Below, in pieces: positions 1 to 9,767 of a DNA stretch of 64,000 nucleotides. The notes under the pieces are model-generated. The model worked only from the letters and a program-made list of their open reading frames with translations, was not told the origin of the DNA and searched no databases. Origin of the DNA: Rhodoferax fermentans (lineage in GTDB: Bacteria; Pseudomonadota; Gammaproteobacteria; Burkholderiales; Burkholderiaceae_C); the NCBI RefSeq assembly GCF_002017865.1, contig NZ_MTJN01000002.1:1674001-1738000 (forward strand). Reading direction: 5' to 3'. Within the stretch, counting starts at the first letter, position 1; each line of letters starts with the position of its first letter. Both the position numbers and the translations under genes were made by a program.

Positions 1-81
1 ATGGGCCTGATTCTGGCTGCGCTCGCGGTGGAGGTGATGTCTGACGGCCTGGTGAAACTGTTTCCCATATTAGGAAAATGA
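1..81 (+). CDS. MarC/YhgN-family membrane protein, C-terminal fragment
   Basis: The first 26 codons of the window read in frame to a TGA at 79-81. They encode a hydrophobic end starting MGLILAALAVEVMSDGL, which resembles the last transmembrane helix of MarC/YhgN-type proteins as I remember them. The gene begins before the window, so the ATG at 1 is probably internal. MarC-family proteins are inner-membrane proteins of unsettled function. A different fragment of the same family, the N-terminal part, is cut by the other end of the window on the same strand. Confidence 0.6.
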   Translation: MGLILAALAVEVMSDGLVKLFPILGK

Positions 82-154
82 CCCAGGGGCTACAGGCCCA
101 TCACACACGGCCGGAATTTCGTCTTTTTGACTAAAACGCATCACAACTTCTTTT

Positions 155-268
155 AAATCAAAGACTTACGTTGATTTTGACAAGTGTAACGAAAGATTTA
201 CACTTGTATGAAAACACCTGTAACGAACTTAAAATGTCTGCAAATGTCCGCTACTTCGGACAAATGTC
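155..268. promoter_or_regulatory. Repeat-rich upstream region of the apbE-rnf operon
   Basis: This stretch holds a 7-bp inverted repeat (155-161 with 171-177), a perfect 9-bp inverted repeat CAAGTGTAA/TTACACTTG (181-189 with 198-206), the direct repeat TGTAACGAA at 185-193 and 219-227, and three copies of AAATGTC at 232-238, 242-248 and 262-268. The AAATGTC copies are 10 and 20 bp apart, so they lie on one face of the helix. The region sits just before the apbE ribosome-binding site (AGGGGG, 272-277) and probably contains promoter and operators. No known regulator is assigned. Confidence 0.55.
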
Positions 269-283
269 TACAGGGGGTTACGG

Positions 284-1285
284 ATGCGTCGACGTACTTT
301 GCTTTCGGCTTCATTGGGTCTGGGTTCATTGGCGGCCTTGGCCTGTTTCGACAGGCCTAACAGCGCACGCTCCGATCTGCGGCCCTATTCAGGCTCGGGC
401 AAAGCTTTTGGCACCACCGTGAGCATTGCGCTGTGGCATGACGACGCCACACAAGCACAAGCGGCCATCACCGAGGCCTTGGCCCAGGTCAGCCAGGTGG
501 ATGCCTTGATGAGCCTGCATCAGGAACACAGCCAGGTCTACCAACTCAATCTGTTGGGGCGCATTGAGAAACCTGACCCCCATCTGGTCAAGGTGCTGAC
601 TTATGCCCGACAACTCTCCGAACAGACGGCAGGGGCGTTTGACATCACCGTGCAACCCTTGTGGCGGGTTTTCACACAAGCGCAAGCGCGCGGCGAACTG
701 CCCAGACCAGAGGCCATAGCGAGCGCCAAGGCCCTCGTCAACTGGCAAGGCCTGAGTGCAGGCGGACAACAAGTCAGCCTGGCACAGCCCGGTATGGGCA
801 TCACCCTCAATGGCCTGGCGCAGGGGTATGCGGCCGACCTGGTGCTGGCGAGTTTGCATGCACATGGGATCAGCCACGCCCTGGTCGACACCGGCGAATT
901 CGGTGCACTGGGCCACAAAACGACCGGTTTGCCCTGGGTTCTGGGCATCAAGAACCCGCGACACACCGATGCACTCGCCGCCAAGGCCGCGCTGGATGGT
1001 CGCCAATTGGCCACATCAGGCGACTACGAAACCTTTTTCAGCCCGGACTACATCCATCACCATATTTTTGATCCCGCCACCGGAGACTCCCCCACCACCC
1101 TGGCCAGCGCCACGGTGCTGGCGCCCACCGGTTTGATGGCCGACGGGCTGTCAACCGCATTCATGGTGATGGGGGCCAACAAGGCACTGGCACTGGCCCA
1201 ACAACTGCCACAGGTGGATGCCTTGCTGATCCACAAAAACGGTGCCATCCAGGTCACACCCAAATTCCCGGCGTTGTCTGCCTGA
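284..1285 (+). CDS. apbE: ApbE-family FAD:protein FMN transferase
   Basis: A 333-residue exported ApbE/RnfF/NosX-type protein. ApbE transfers FMN from FAD onto a Thr of target proteins; here the obvious targets are RnfD and RnfG of the same operon, both of which keep an SGAT motif. Visible family signatures are an N-terminal basic and hydrophobic signal (MRRRTLL...), GAFDITV, NGLAQGYAAD, HHIFDPATG and MADGLSTAF near the C-terminus. The ATG at 284 has an AGGGGG ribosome-binding site 6 nt upstream. It heads the operon and ends 49 nt before rnfB. The usual family form of the middle motif is closer to AKGYAVD, so this is a divergent RnfF/NosX-like branch. Confidence 0.9.
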   Translation: MRRRTLLSASLGLGSLAALACFDRPNSARSDLRPYSGSGKAFGTTVSIALWHDDATQAQAAITEALAQVSQVDALMSLHQEHSQVYQLNLLGRIEKPDPHLVKVLTYARQLSEQTAGAFDITVQPLWRVFTQAQARGELPRPEAIASAKALVNWQGLSAGGQQVSLAQPGMGITLNGLAQGYAADLVLASLHAHGISHALVDTGEFGALGHKTTGLPWVLGIKNPRHTDALAAKAALDGRQLATSGDYETFFSPDYIHHHIFDPATGDSPTTLASATVLAPTGLMADGLSTAFMVMGANKALALAQQLPQVDALLIHKNGAIQVTPKFPALSA

Positions 1286-1334
1286 GTGGCGCCCAGGTGA
1301 ACCTGTTGTTGAACACCCGACTGGAGGACTGACG

Positions 1335-2213
1335 TTGGAACTCATTGGCACGATTGGTAGCGCAGGGCTTTTCATGGCAACGCTGGGGGTGTTGCTCGCG
1401 GGTGTGCTGGCTTTTGCGAATCGTCGGCTGTATGTGTATGAAGACCCTCGGATTGAAGAGGTGGAGAACCTGCTGCCCAAATCCAACTGTGGCGCCTGTG
1501 GTCTGGCGGGTTGCCGCAACTTTGCCGAGAAAGTGATTGCTGGCGAGATTGTTCCAGCACAGTGCACGGTGAGCAGTGCAGCGCAGGTTGGCATGATTGC
1601 CACGATGCTGGGCGTGGATGCGGGAGACGTTGAACGCCGTGTGGCGCGCCTGGCCTGTGCCGGGGGCAAACATGTGGCCTACACCCGAGCGCGGTACGCA
1701 GGTTTGTCAACCTGCCGGGCGGCTGCAGTGGTCAGTGGTGGTGGCAAGGAATGTGCCTGGGGTTGCCTGGGGTTGGGCGATTGTGTCAATGTCTGCAAAC
1801 AAGGAGCCCTGCACCTGGATCGGCACGGCCTGCCGGTGGTGGACCCGCTCAAATGCACAGCATGTAATGACTGTGTGGCTGTCTGCCCCAAAGGTCTGTT
1901 CTCTCTTCAGGAGCTCAGCCACAAACTCTGGATCGCCTGCCGTAACCGGGCCGATGGTGATGCGGCCCAAGCTGCCTGCGAGGTTGCCTGCACCGCCTGC
2001 GGCAAATGTGTGGCGGATGCGCCACCCGGCCTGCTGACTTTACGCAACAACCTGGTCGAGATCGACTACGACTGGCACGACCAAGCCACCCAACACCTGA
2101 CCGACCGTTGCCCAACCGGTGCCATCGTTTGGTTTGCCGACCCAGATCATGGGTCGCGAGGACACGCCGCGAAAAAGATCCTGCGCAACGATGCCTTACC
2201 CATCAAGCACTGA
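1335..2213 (+). CDS. rnfB: Rnf electron transport complex subunit RnfB
   Basis: RnfB is the iron-sulfur subunit that receives electrons from ferredoxin. I chose the TTG at 1335 because GGAGG lies at 1323-1327, 7 nt upstream, and the protein then begins MELIGTIG like other RnfB proteins; no ATG fits. The 292 residues show one N-terminal membrane anchor (about 4-28), the four-Cys Fe-S domain (C52, C55, C60, C77), and several further Cys clusters including CTACNDCVAVCP and CTACGKC. It is longer than the roughly 190-residue E. coli protein because of additional ferredoxin-like sequence. In most rnf operons rnfC follows; here nifJ lies in between. Confidence 0.93.
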   Translation: MELIGTIGSAGLFMATLGVLLAGVLAFANRRLYVYEDPRIEEVENLLPKSNCGACGLAGCRNFAEKVIAGEIVPAQCTVSSAAQVGMIATMLGVDAGDVERRVARLACAGGKHVAYTRARYAGLSTCRAAAVVSGGGKECAWGCLGLGDCVNVCKQGALHLDRHGLPVVDPLKCTACNDCVAVCPKGLFSLQELSHKLWIACRNRADGDAAQAACEVACTACGKCVADAPPGLLTLRNNLVEIDYDWHDQATQHLTDRCPTGAIVWFADPDHGSRGHAAKKILRNDALPIKH

Positions 2214-2269
2214 CGCGGCCGCCACCTGCTCAAACTCACAAGGATTCGTCCTTTTACCGGGAACACACC

Positions 2270-5200
2270 ATGCTCAACAAGGTCCTCGATTATTTGAAAC
2301 GTGACACCCACGCAGCCCACTCAGATCGCCCTGCGGCGAAGTACCCAGGCATCCGTGACGCGGTCGACGGCAACACAGCAGTCATCCACGTCGAACGCGA
2401 AGCGTCCGATGCAGCAGGGGCCTACCCGATCACGCCCTCTACCCAGATGGGGGAGTACTGGGCCGAGGAGGTTTCTTCAGGGCATCTCAACATCTCAGAA
2501 CGCCCTCTGATTTTTGTCGAGCCGGAATCCGAGCATGCCGCTGCAGGTGTCACCGCGGGCATGTCGATGACCGGGCTGCGCGCCACCAACTTTTCATCAG
2601 GCCAGGGCATTGCGTTCATGCACGAGTCGCTCTACGCCACGGTGGGTAAACGCCTGCCCTATGTGCTCAACATGGGATGCCGGGCCATCACCAAGGCCAG
2701 CCTGAACGTGCATGCCGGGCACGATGACTACCACTGTATCGACGACACTGGTTTTATCCAGGTGATGGCCAAAAACGCCACGGAGGCGGCCGATCTCAAC
2801 CTGATAGCACGCAAGGTGGCCGAACTCTCGCTGACCCCAGCCATCGTCGGCCAGGATGGGTTCCTGACCACCCACCTGATTGAGTCCGCACGTCTGCCCG
2901 AGCGTGAGCTGGTGGCGGAGTTCCTTGGCAAACCGGATGACCTGATCGACACACCCACACCCGCCCAGGCCATGCTGTATGGCCCACAGCGCCGCCGTGT
3001 ACCGGCCATCTGGGATGTGGATGCACCAATGCTGTCAGGCTCGGTCCAAAACCAGGACGCCTACATGCAGTCGGTGGCAGGCCAGCGCCCCTATTTCTTC
3101 GACCACATCGCGGCCATGGCCGACCAGTGCATGGCCGAGTACGCGCAGCTCACCGGCCGCAGTTACCAACGTGTCAGTGGCTGGAAAAGTGATGATGCGG
3201 ACTACCTGATCCTCGGCATGGGCAGCATGATCGTGCAGGCCGAGGCTGTGGCCGACTACCTGCGGACCACACGTCAACTCAAAGTCGGGGTGGTCAACCT
3301 GAGCATGTTCCGCCCCTTCCCCGGCGACCTGTTGGGCCATGTGTTGCGCGGCAAAAAAGGGGTTGCGGTGTTGGAGCGCACCGACCAGCCCCTGGCGGAA
3401 GATCTGCCGCTGATGCGGGAAGTCCGCGCCACCCTCTCCAAATGCCAGGAAAACGGCCAGGCTGAGGCCGACCGCAGTAGTTCCAGGGACGGCGCCCTGC
3501 CCTATCCCGGTTATGCCAGCCTGGCTGCGGGTGAGATGCCGCGCTTGTACTCCGGCTGTTACGGTCTGGGTTCACGCGATCTGCAGCCTGAGGGCTTGAT
3601 TGGTGCGTTCGAAAACATGTTGCCGCAGGGCCAACGTCGGCCCTTCTTCTACCTCTCGGTCGATTTCGCCCGCGACCCGCTCAACCCCAAGGATGAGTTG
3701 CACCAGGAAGCCTTGCAGGCGGCCTACCCGCGTTTGCGTGAACTCTCCGTGCGTGGCTCGGAAAACCCGAACCTGATGCCCCCCGGTGCCATCACCGTGC
3801 GTATGCACTCGATTGGGGGCTGGGGCGCCATCACCACCGGCAAAAACCTGGCCATGACACTGTTTGACCTGCTGGGTTACGAGATCAAGGCCAACCCAAA
3901 GTACGGCTCGGAAAAGAAGGGCCAGCCCACCACCTATTACCTCTCGGCTGCACCGGAGCTGATTCGCGTCAACAGTGAATACGTGCACCTGGATGTGGTG
4001 TTGTCCCCCGACCCGGCGGTGTTTGGCCACTCCAACCCTCTCACGGGGCTCAAAAAAGGCGGCGTATTCATCATCCAGAGCAATCTGGGTGAGGCCACCT
4101 GGGGCGCGTTCCCGTTGTGGGCGCAAAAGCAGATTGTGGAGCAGGAGATTCGTGTGTATTACCTGGATGCGTTCCAGATCGCCCGCGAGGAGGCCGGCAG
4201 CGCCGAGCTGATGCTGCGCATGCAGGGCAACGCCTTCCAGGGCGCCTTTTTTGCAGCCTCACCGGTGTGTGCCAACGCTGGCCTGAGTGAAGAAACCCTG
4301 TTTCGCGCCATTGAAAAACAGCTGGAAACCAAGTTCGGTGGCAAAGGCGGCCGGGTGGTGCAGAACAACCTGAGCGTGGTCAAACGGGGGTATGTCGAAA
4401 CCAGGGAGATCACAAATAAACCTCTGGGCACCAGCCACAAGGCGCTGACCAAGACCGGCGCCGGGCTGCCGATCATGCTGATGCGCACACCTGTGGCCGA
4501 CGCCAAACACTTGCCACCGGTGGCTGATTTGCACCGCTTCTGGGAGCAGACCGGCCATTTTTATGCCACTGGCAAGGGCAACGACAACCTGGTCGACCCG
4601 TTCATCGGCGCCTCGCTGGTGCCTGCAGCCACCGGCATCTACCGCGACATGACCGGCATCCGGTTTGAGCACCCGGTCTGGCAAGCTGAGAACTGCACCG
4701 CCTGCGGCAAGTGTTACACCGTCTGCCCTGACAGCGCCATTCCGGGTCTGGTCAACAGTGTGGCCGAAGTGTTCAACACCGCGCTGCAACGTATCGAGAC
4801 CGGCGGCACGCCGACCCGTTTCCTGCGGCGCGCGGTTCGGGTTGCGGAGAAAAAACTGCGTGTTTTGATCACGGGTGATGGTGTGGCTGTTCGGCCGCTG
4901 ATCGACCAGGCCATCGAGGCCACCATTGCTGAGGCCCCAGAAGACGATCAGCCCAATATGATCAAGGAGTTCCAGCTACTAAAAACAGAGCTTAGCGACT
5001 TCCAGTTTGCGGCCACCAAACCGTACTGGACGCAAAAGGAAAAGAAAGCGCCCGGCAGCGGTGGCCTGTTCTCGATCACCGTCAACCCACTCACTTGCAA
5101 GTCCTGCGCCCTGTGTGTCACCGTGTGCGATGACAAGGCTTTGAAGATGGTGACGCAGACCGAGGCGTCGATCAAGACGCTGCGCCAGGACTGGGATTTC

Positions 5201-7231
5201 TGGCTGGACCTGCCCACCACACCGAAGGAGTATGGACGCATCGACAGCCTGGACGAAAAAATCGGCGCACTGGAAACCCTGCTGCTCGACAAAGCCAACT
5301 ACAACTCGATGAACTGTGGCGACGGCGCCTGCCTGGGGTGTGGCGAGAAGACAGCGATTCACCTGTTCACCTCTGCCGCTGCGGCACTGATGCAGCCACG
5401 TGTGCGTGATTACGTGGCCCGACTTGACTTGCTCATTGTCAGTCTGGAACAGCACATGCGGAACCGTCTGGCCGATGCAATTGATCTGTCGGACGCCAGC
5501 GCCGTGGTGTCTGCCGTCAATGCCAGTAGCAGCCAGGACCTGACTTTGTCGACCCTGGCGGCCAGCCTGTCGGCCAACAAACCTTCACAACCGCTTGATC
5601 CAGCCTGGATCAAACGCACCGCTCAGTTGCTGGACAAACTCAAGGACCTGCGCTGGCGCTACGTCGAGGGCCCCAGCAAACGAGGCCGCGCCGACATGGG
5701 CCTGGTCAACTCCACCGGGTGCACATCGGTCTGGGGGTCGACCTACCCCTACCACCCCTATCCGTTTCCGTGGACATCCCACCTGTTCCAGGACTCGCCC
5801 TCGGTGGCCATGGGTCTGTTTGAGGGGCACATGGCGAAGATGGCCGAGGGTTTCAAGGCGGTGCGCATCGCCGAGATGGAGCTCAAGGGCGAGTACATCC
5901 ATGAGCGCGATGCCGACTTCTTCAAACGTTTTGACTGGCCCCAGTTCAGCGATGACGAGTGGCATATGTGCCCACCCGTCGTGAGCCTTGGCGGTGACGG
6001 CGCCATGTACGACATTGGGTTCCAGAACCTGTCGCGGGCCATGATGTCGGGCAAACCCATCAAGGTGCTGGTGGTGGACACCCAGGTGTATTCGAACACC
6101 GGTGGCCAGGCCTGCACCTCAGGCTTCATCAGCCAGGTGTCTGACATGGCGCCTTTCGGCAAAGCCATGCATGGCAAAACCGAGATCCGCAAGGAGATGA
6201 GTGTCATCGCCATGGCACACCGCACATCCTTCGTGTTGCAAAGCACCATCGCCCACGTCAATCACCTGCTGGAGGGCTACATCGACGGCCTCAACTCGCG
6301 GCGACCGGCTTTGTTCAACATCTATGCGGTTTGCCCGCCGGAACATGGGGTGGGTGATGACAAGAGTGTGGCCCAAAGCAAGCTGGCGGTGGAAAGCCGG
6401 GCCTACCCCTTGTTCCGCTTCGACCCGGACGCGGGTATCACTTTTTCGGAAAGCATCAGCTTGGATGGCAACCCTGCCATCGAGTCTGACTGGCCAAGTT
6501 ATTCGCTGGAATACCTTGACGAGAGTGCTCAGAAGCAGCGTATGGATCTGCCGGTGACCTTTGCCGACTTTGCTGCGACGGAAGGCCGTTTCAGCAAGCA
6601 GTTCCGCAAAGCGCCTGCAGAAACCTGGAACGACGCCATGTTGCCGCTGGCTGACTTGCTGGCTTTGCCGCAGGACGAACGCGAGGGCAGGTTCCCCTAC
6701 ATCTGGGCCACAGACAGCAAGAACCACCTGATGCGGCTGCTGGTCTCCAAGGAACTGGTGCTCGCCTGTGAAGAGCGGCAGAACTTCTGGCAACAGCTCA
6801 AGGACATCGCCGGTTTGTCCAGGCGCGCATCGGAGGTGGATACCCAGGCCGTCACCGAACGTGTGCGGGCCGAGTTGATAGAAAAGATCACGAACAGCCT
6901 GACCCTCCCCGGCAGCCAAACTGCCCCCCTTGCACCAGTGCTGGATACCCATGCCACCGTCGCACCCGTTCCTGGCGGTGGTTATGAGGCGTGCTGGGTG
7001 GACACGCCTGAATGCACAGCCTGCGACGAATGCACCTCCCTGGCACCCAAGGTATTTGCCTACAACGACCAAAAACAGGTGGTTGTGCTCAACCCCAAAG
7101 GCGCCAAATTCAAGGATTTGGTCAAAGCCGCAGAGAAATGCACGGCAGGCTGTCTGCATCCGGGTACCGCCTGGGACATGACCGAAGCTGGTGTCGACAA
7201 ATTGTTGGCACGCGCGGCCAAATACAACTGA
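2270..7231 (+). CDS. nifJ: Pyruvate:ferredoxin/flavodoxin oxidoreductase, extended form
   Basis: A 1653-residue single-chain 2-oxoacid:acceptor oxidoreductase, expected to convert pyruvate and CoA to acetyl-CoA, CO2 and reduced ferredoxin. Domains in order: the pyrimidine-binding N-terminal domain (AGAYPITPSTQMGEYW near residue 50), domain II, the gamma-like domain (GGWGAITTGK, near 520), two 4Fe-4S sites (CTACGKC near 809, CKSCALC near 943), the CLGCGE site near 1020, the TPP domain with GGDGAMYDIG near 1243 and YSNTGGQ, and a C-terminal ferredoxin-like domain (CTACDEC near 1581, CTAGC). Classical NifJ is about 1170-1200 residues; the extra length is the C-terminal ferredoxin plus a segment of about 100 residues between CLGCGE and NSTGCTS. 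The ATG at 2270 gives the usual N-terminus. It sits between rnfB and rnfC. Confidence 0.93.
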   Translation: MLNKVLDYLKRDTHAAHSDRPAAKYPGIRDAVDGNTAVIHVEREASDAAGAYPITPSTQMGEYWAEEVSSGHLNISERPLIFVEPESEHAAAGVTAGMSMTGLRATNFSSGQGIAFMHESLYATVGKRLPYVLNMGCRAITKASLNVHAGHDDYHCIDDTGFIQVMAKNATEAADLNLIARKVAELSLTPAIVGQDGFLTTHLIESARLPERELVAEFLGKPDDLIDTPTPAQAMLYGPQRRRVPAIWDVDAPMLSGSVQNQDAYMQSVAGQRPYFFDHIAAMADQCMAEYAQLTGRSYQRVSGWKSDDADYLILGMGSMIVQAEAVADYLRTTRQLKVGVVNLSMFRPFPGDLLGHVLRGKKGVAVLERTDQPLAEDLPLMREVRATLSKCQENGQAEADRSSSRDGALPYPGYASLAAGEMPRLYSGCYGLGSRDLQPEGLIGAFENMLPQGQRRPFFYLSVDFARDPLNPKDELHQEALQAAYPRLRELSVRGSENPNLMPPGAITVRMHSIGGWGAITTGKNLAMTLFDLLGYEIKANPKYGSEKKGQPTTYYLSAAPELIRVNSEYVHLDVVLSPDPAVFGHSNPLTGLKKGGVFIIQSNLGEATWGAFPLWAQKQIVEQEIRVYYLDAFQIAREEAGSAELMLRMQGNAFQGAFFAASPVCANAGLSEETLFRAIEKQLETKFGGKGGRVVQNNLSVVKRGYVETREITNKPLGTSHKALTKTGAGLPIMLMRTPVADAKHLPPVADLHRFWEQTGHFYATGKGNDNLVDPFIGASLVPAATGIYRDMTGIRFEHPVWQAENCTACGKCYTVCPDSAIPGLVNSVAEVFNTALQRIETGGTPTRFLRRAVRVAEKKLRVLITGDGVAVRPLIDQAIEATIAEAPEDDQPNMIKEFQLLKTELSDFQFAATKPYWTQKEKKAPGSGGLFSITVNPLTCKSCALCVTVCDDKALKMVTQTEASIKTLRQDWDFWLDLPTTPKEYGRIDSLDEKIGALETLLLDKANYNSMNCGDGACLGCGEKTAIHLFTSAAAALMQPRVRDYVARLDLLIVSLEQHMRNRLADAIDLSDASAVVSAVNASSSQDLTLSTLAASLSANKPSQPLDPAWIKRTAQLLDKLKDLRWRYVEGPSKRGRADMGLVNSTGCTSVWGSTYPYHPYPFPWTSHLFQDSPSVAMGLFEGHMAKMAEGFKAVRIAEMELKGEYIHERDADFFKRFDWPQFSDDEWHMCPPVVSLGGDGAMYDIGFQNLSRAMMSGKPIKVLVVDTQVYSNTGGQACTSGFISQVSDMAPFGKAMHGKTEIRKEMSVIAMAHRTSFVLQSTIAHVNHLLEGYIDGLNSRRPALFNIYAVCPPEHGVGDDKSVAQSKLAVESRAYPLFRFDPDAGITFSESISLDGNPAIESDWPSYSLEYLDESAQKQRMDLPVTFADFAATEGRFSKQFRKAPAETWNDAMLPLADLLALPQDEREGRFPYIWATDSKNHLMRLLVSKELVLACEERQNFWQQLKDIAGLSRRASEVDTQAVTERVRAELIEKITNSLTLPGSQTAPLAPVLDTHATVAPVPGGGYEACWVDTPECTACDECTSLAPKVFAYNDQKQVVVLNPKGAKFKDLVKAAEKCTAGCLHPGTAWDMTEAGVDKLLARAAKYN

Positions 7232-7251
7232 CAGACCGACCCACCCAAGTT

Positions 7252-8625
7252 ATGAAGTTCCTCAACTTCCTGCGTGGTGAGACGTTTGCGCGCGGCATCC
7301 ATCCGCCGCAAAACAAACACACGGCCCACACGCCGATCCGCCGCCTGCCCTTTGCACCCGAGCTGGTGGTCCCGCTGTCGCAACACATTGGCAAAGCCCC
7401 TCGCCCCATGGTTCAGGTGGGGCAAGAGGTGGTGCGCGGTCAGCCGATTGCCAAAGGTGAGGACTGGCTGTCGGTGCCACACCACGCGCCGGCAACCGGT
7501 GTGGTGGAAGCCATTGAACTACGGCCCAGCGCACGCGGCCCCTGGACCGAGTCGATCATCATCCGCCCTTATGCCGGGGCCACGCAGGAGGATCTGTGGG
7601 GCGTGCCGCGTGACACCAGCGTCATGGATGGTCCAGAGATTCTGCAAGCCGTCTGGGACAGCGGCTTGGTGGGCCTGGGCGGTGCAGCCTTCCCGACCCA
7701 CGCCAAGCTGATGGTGCCCAAACAGGCCAAAGTCCACACACTGGTGGTCAACGGTTGTGAATGTGAACCGTATCTGACCTGTGACCACCGCGTGATGCTG
7801 GAAAACACCAAGGAACTGATCCTGGGGATGCAGCTGGCCATGCGTGCGACGGGTGCGGTGCGCGGCATCGTTGGTGTCGAGGACAACAAACCGGATGCGG
7901 TTGCGGCCATCCAGTCGGTGATCGACGCCACGCGCCTTGACAACATTTTTGTGGAAGCGGTGCCGACCAAGTACCCGCAAGGATCCGAGAAGATGTTGCT
8001 CATGGCACTGTTTGGTGTCGAGATTCCCTCTGGCGCGCTGCCGGTTTCCCTGGGCATGGTGATGAACAATGTCGGCACCCTGGCGGCTCTGGGACAACTG
8101 CTGCCTGCTGGTCAGGGGCTGACCGAACGTGTGGTGACCATCGCCGGGCCGGGTGTCAGCCGACCAGGGGACTACCGGGTGCCACTTGGCACACCCATCT
8201 CCTTTGTTCTTGAATGGGCGGGGGCATCAGCACAACCGTCCAGCCATGCGCCCAGCGCCTGCCAGCTGGTGCTGGGTGGCCCCATGATGGGGCAGGCCGT
8301 GGCCTCACTCGACACACCGATTACCAAGGGGGTGTCAGGCATCCTGGTTTTTCATCCGGAGGACATGGCCGACCGCGATGGCCGCCGCACCTTTCCCTGC
8401 ATCAAATGCGGCGAGTGTGTTGAATCGTGCCCAATGGGTCTCAACCCCTCGGCCTTGGGCATGCTGGCCGCCAAACGTGAGTACGAATTGATGGGGCAGC
8501 GTTACCACCTGGGTGACTGTTTTGAGTGCGGCTGCTGCACCTATGTGTGCCCGTCCAACATCCCGCTGGTCCAGCAATTTCGCATCGCCAAACAGGTGCT
8601 GCGTGAAAAGGCGAGCGCCTTATGA
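7252..8625 (+). CDS. rnfC: Rnf complex subunit RnfC
   Basis: RnfC (457 residues) is the peripheral subunit carrying the NADH/FMN-binding fold and two 4Fe-4S clusters. Visible features are the GLGGAAFPTHAKL motif, VNGCECEPYLTCDHR, and the two cluster motifs CIKCGECVESCP and CFECGCCTYVCP near the C-terminus. The ATG at 7252 gives MKFLNFLRGETFARGIHPP, a normal RnfC start; the open frame before it overlaps nifJ and is not coding. It ends in a 4-nt ATGA overlap with rnfD, which implies translational coupling. Confidence 0.95.
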   Translation: MKFLNFLRGETFARGIHPPQNKHTAHTPIRRLPFAPELVVPLSQHIGKAPRPMVQVGQEVVRGQPIAKGEDWLSVPHHAPATGVVEAIELRPSARGPWTESIIIRPYAGATQEDLWGVPRDTSVMDGPEILQAVWDSGLVGLGGAAFPTHAKLMVPKQAKVHTLVVNGCECEPYLTCDHRVMLENTKELILGMQLAMRATGAVRGIVGVEDNKPDAVAAIQSVIDATRLDNIFVEAVPTKYPQGSEKMLLMALFGVEIPSGALPVSLGMVMNNVGTLAALGQLLPAGQGLTERVVTIAGPGVSRPGDYRVPLGTPISFVLEWAGASAQPSSHAPSACQLVLGGPMMGQAVASLDTPITKGVSGILVFHPEDMADRDGRRTFPCIKCGECVESCPMGLNPSALGMLAAKREYELMGQRYHLGDCFECGCCTYVCPSNIPLVQQFRIAKQVLREKASAL

Positions 8626-9767
8626 GTACCGCTATCGAAATCCGCAGTGCCCCGCACATCAAGGCGCCACGCACCGTGGAGCAGATCATGCGCAACGTGG
8701 TCGGCTCCCTGCTGCCCGTGTGTGCCTTTTTTGTCTACCAATACGGTGTCTCGGCACTGGCGTCCCTGCTGTGTGTGACAGCGGCCTGCCTGTTCACCGA
8801 ACGCTTGTTTGTCAAGACCGGCACCCAGTCGGGTTCATTGTCTGACTGGTCTGCGGTCATCACAGGATTGCTGCTGGCGTTAACCCTTCCGCCGGGTTTC
8901 CCGCTATGGATGGGTTGTGTGGCGGGTGTGGTGGCCATCGCGCTGGGCAAGGCCCTGTTTGGCGGCATCGGCTTCAATGTGTTCAACCCGGCGCTGGTGG
9001 GACGAGCTTTTGTCCAGGCGGCCTTTCCCGTGGCCATTGCCAGCTACACACCGTCGTTCCTGCCCGGTCGTTTCATCAACTTCATCCCTAGTACGCTGGC
9101 CTGGCCCATGATGCAACCACCGGATACCACGGCCTGGTTGCAAAACATGCAGATCGACGGACTCAGCGGCGCCACCCCCCTGGCCAAATGGAAGTTCGAC
9201 GGCCTGATGGTGCTGCCGCAGGATTTGCTCTCGTCTTTGGCTGGCCACATGGCCGTGGGGCCATCGCCCCTGTTGATCCTGGCCTGTGGTGCGTATCTGG
9301 CTCTACGACGGTTTATGGACTGGCGCATCCCGGTTGCCATTCTGGGCAGCGCAGGCCTCACCGCCTGGATGCTGTATGGCCTGGACCCGGTGCGTTACCC
9401 CAACCCGTTTTTCATGATGTTTTCCGGTGGTCTGATGTTGGGGGCGATTTACATGGCCACCGACATGGCGACATCACCGGTCACACCGCGCGGCATGTGG
9501 GTTTATGGTGCCTTGATTGGTGTGTTGACCGTGGTGATTCGCTACTACAGCGGTTTGCCCGAAGGGGTGATGTACGCCATCCTCATCAGCAATGCCGCCA
9601 CGCCGCTGATTGAGCGCATCACCCAACCGACGCCGTTTGGCAAATCCGGTTTGCTGCAACCCAAACGCGGTGCCAGCTACCCCTTGCACCCGGAGTACAT
9701 CTCGCGTGAGGAAGCCAATGCCGTCACACCCAAAAAGCGCTTGTTGAAAAACAAACCCAAGCCATGA
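8622..9767 (+). CDS. rnfD: Rnf complex membrane subunit RnfD
   Basis: RnfD (381 residues) is a polytopic membrane subunit with covalently bound FMN. The flavinylation motif SGAT is at 182-185, so T185 is the expected FMN acceptor. Several hydrophobic helices are evident, and the conserved FNPALVGRAF and YMATDMATSPVTPRG segments are present. The protein has a long basic tail (TPKKRLLKNKPKP). It overlaps rnfC upstream and rnfG downstream by ATGA, as in a tightly coupled operon. Confidence 0.95.
   Translation: MSTAIEIRSAPHIKAPRTVEQIMRNVVGSLLPVCAFFVYQYGVSALASLLCVTAACLFTERLFVKTGTQSGSLSDWSAVITGLLLALTLPPGFPLWMGCVAGVVAIALGKALFGGIGFNVFNPALVGRAFVQAAFPVAIASYTPSFLPGRFINFIPSTLAWPMMQPPDTTAWLQNMQIDGLSGATPLAKWKFDGLMVLPQDLLSSLAGHMAVGPSPLLILACGAYLALRRFMDWRIPVAILGSAGLTAWMLYGLDPVRYPNPFFMMFSGGLMLGAIYMATDMATSPVTPRGMWVYGALIGVLTVVIRYYSGLPEGVMYAILISNAATPLIERITQPTPFGKSGLLQPKRGASYPLHPEYISREEANAVTPKKRLLKNKPKP

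Noticed and set aside
171..184. FNR box upstream of apbE
   Set aside because: TTGAT is followed at the right distance by ACAAG rather than ATCAA; the second half-site is too poor to claim oxygen control.
6119..7159. A long open frame (346 codons) on the minus strand inside nifJ
   Set aside because: It is fully antisense to strongly conserved nifJ sequence and has no recognisable domain; it is a by-product of high GC codon use.
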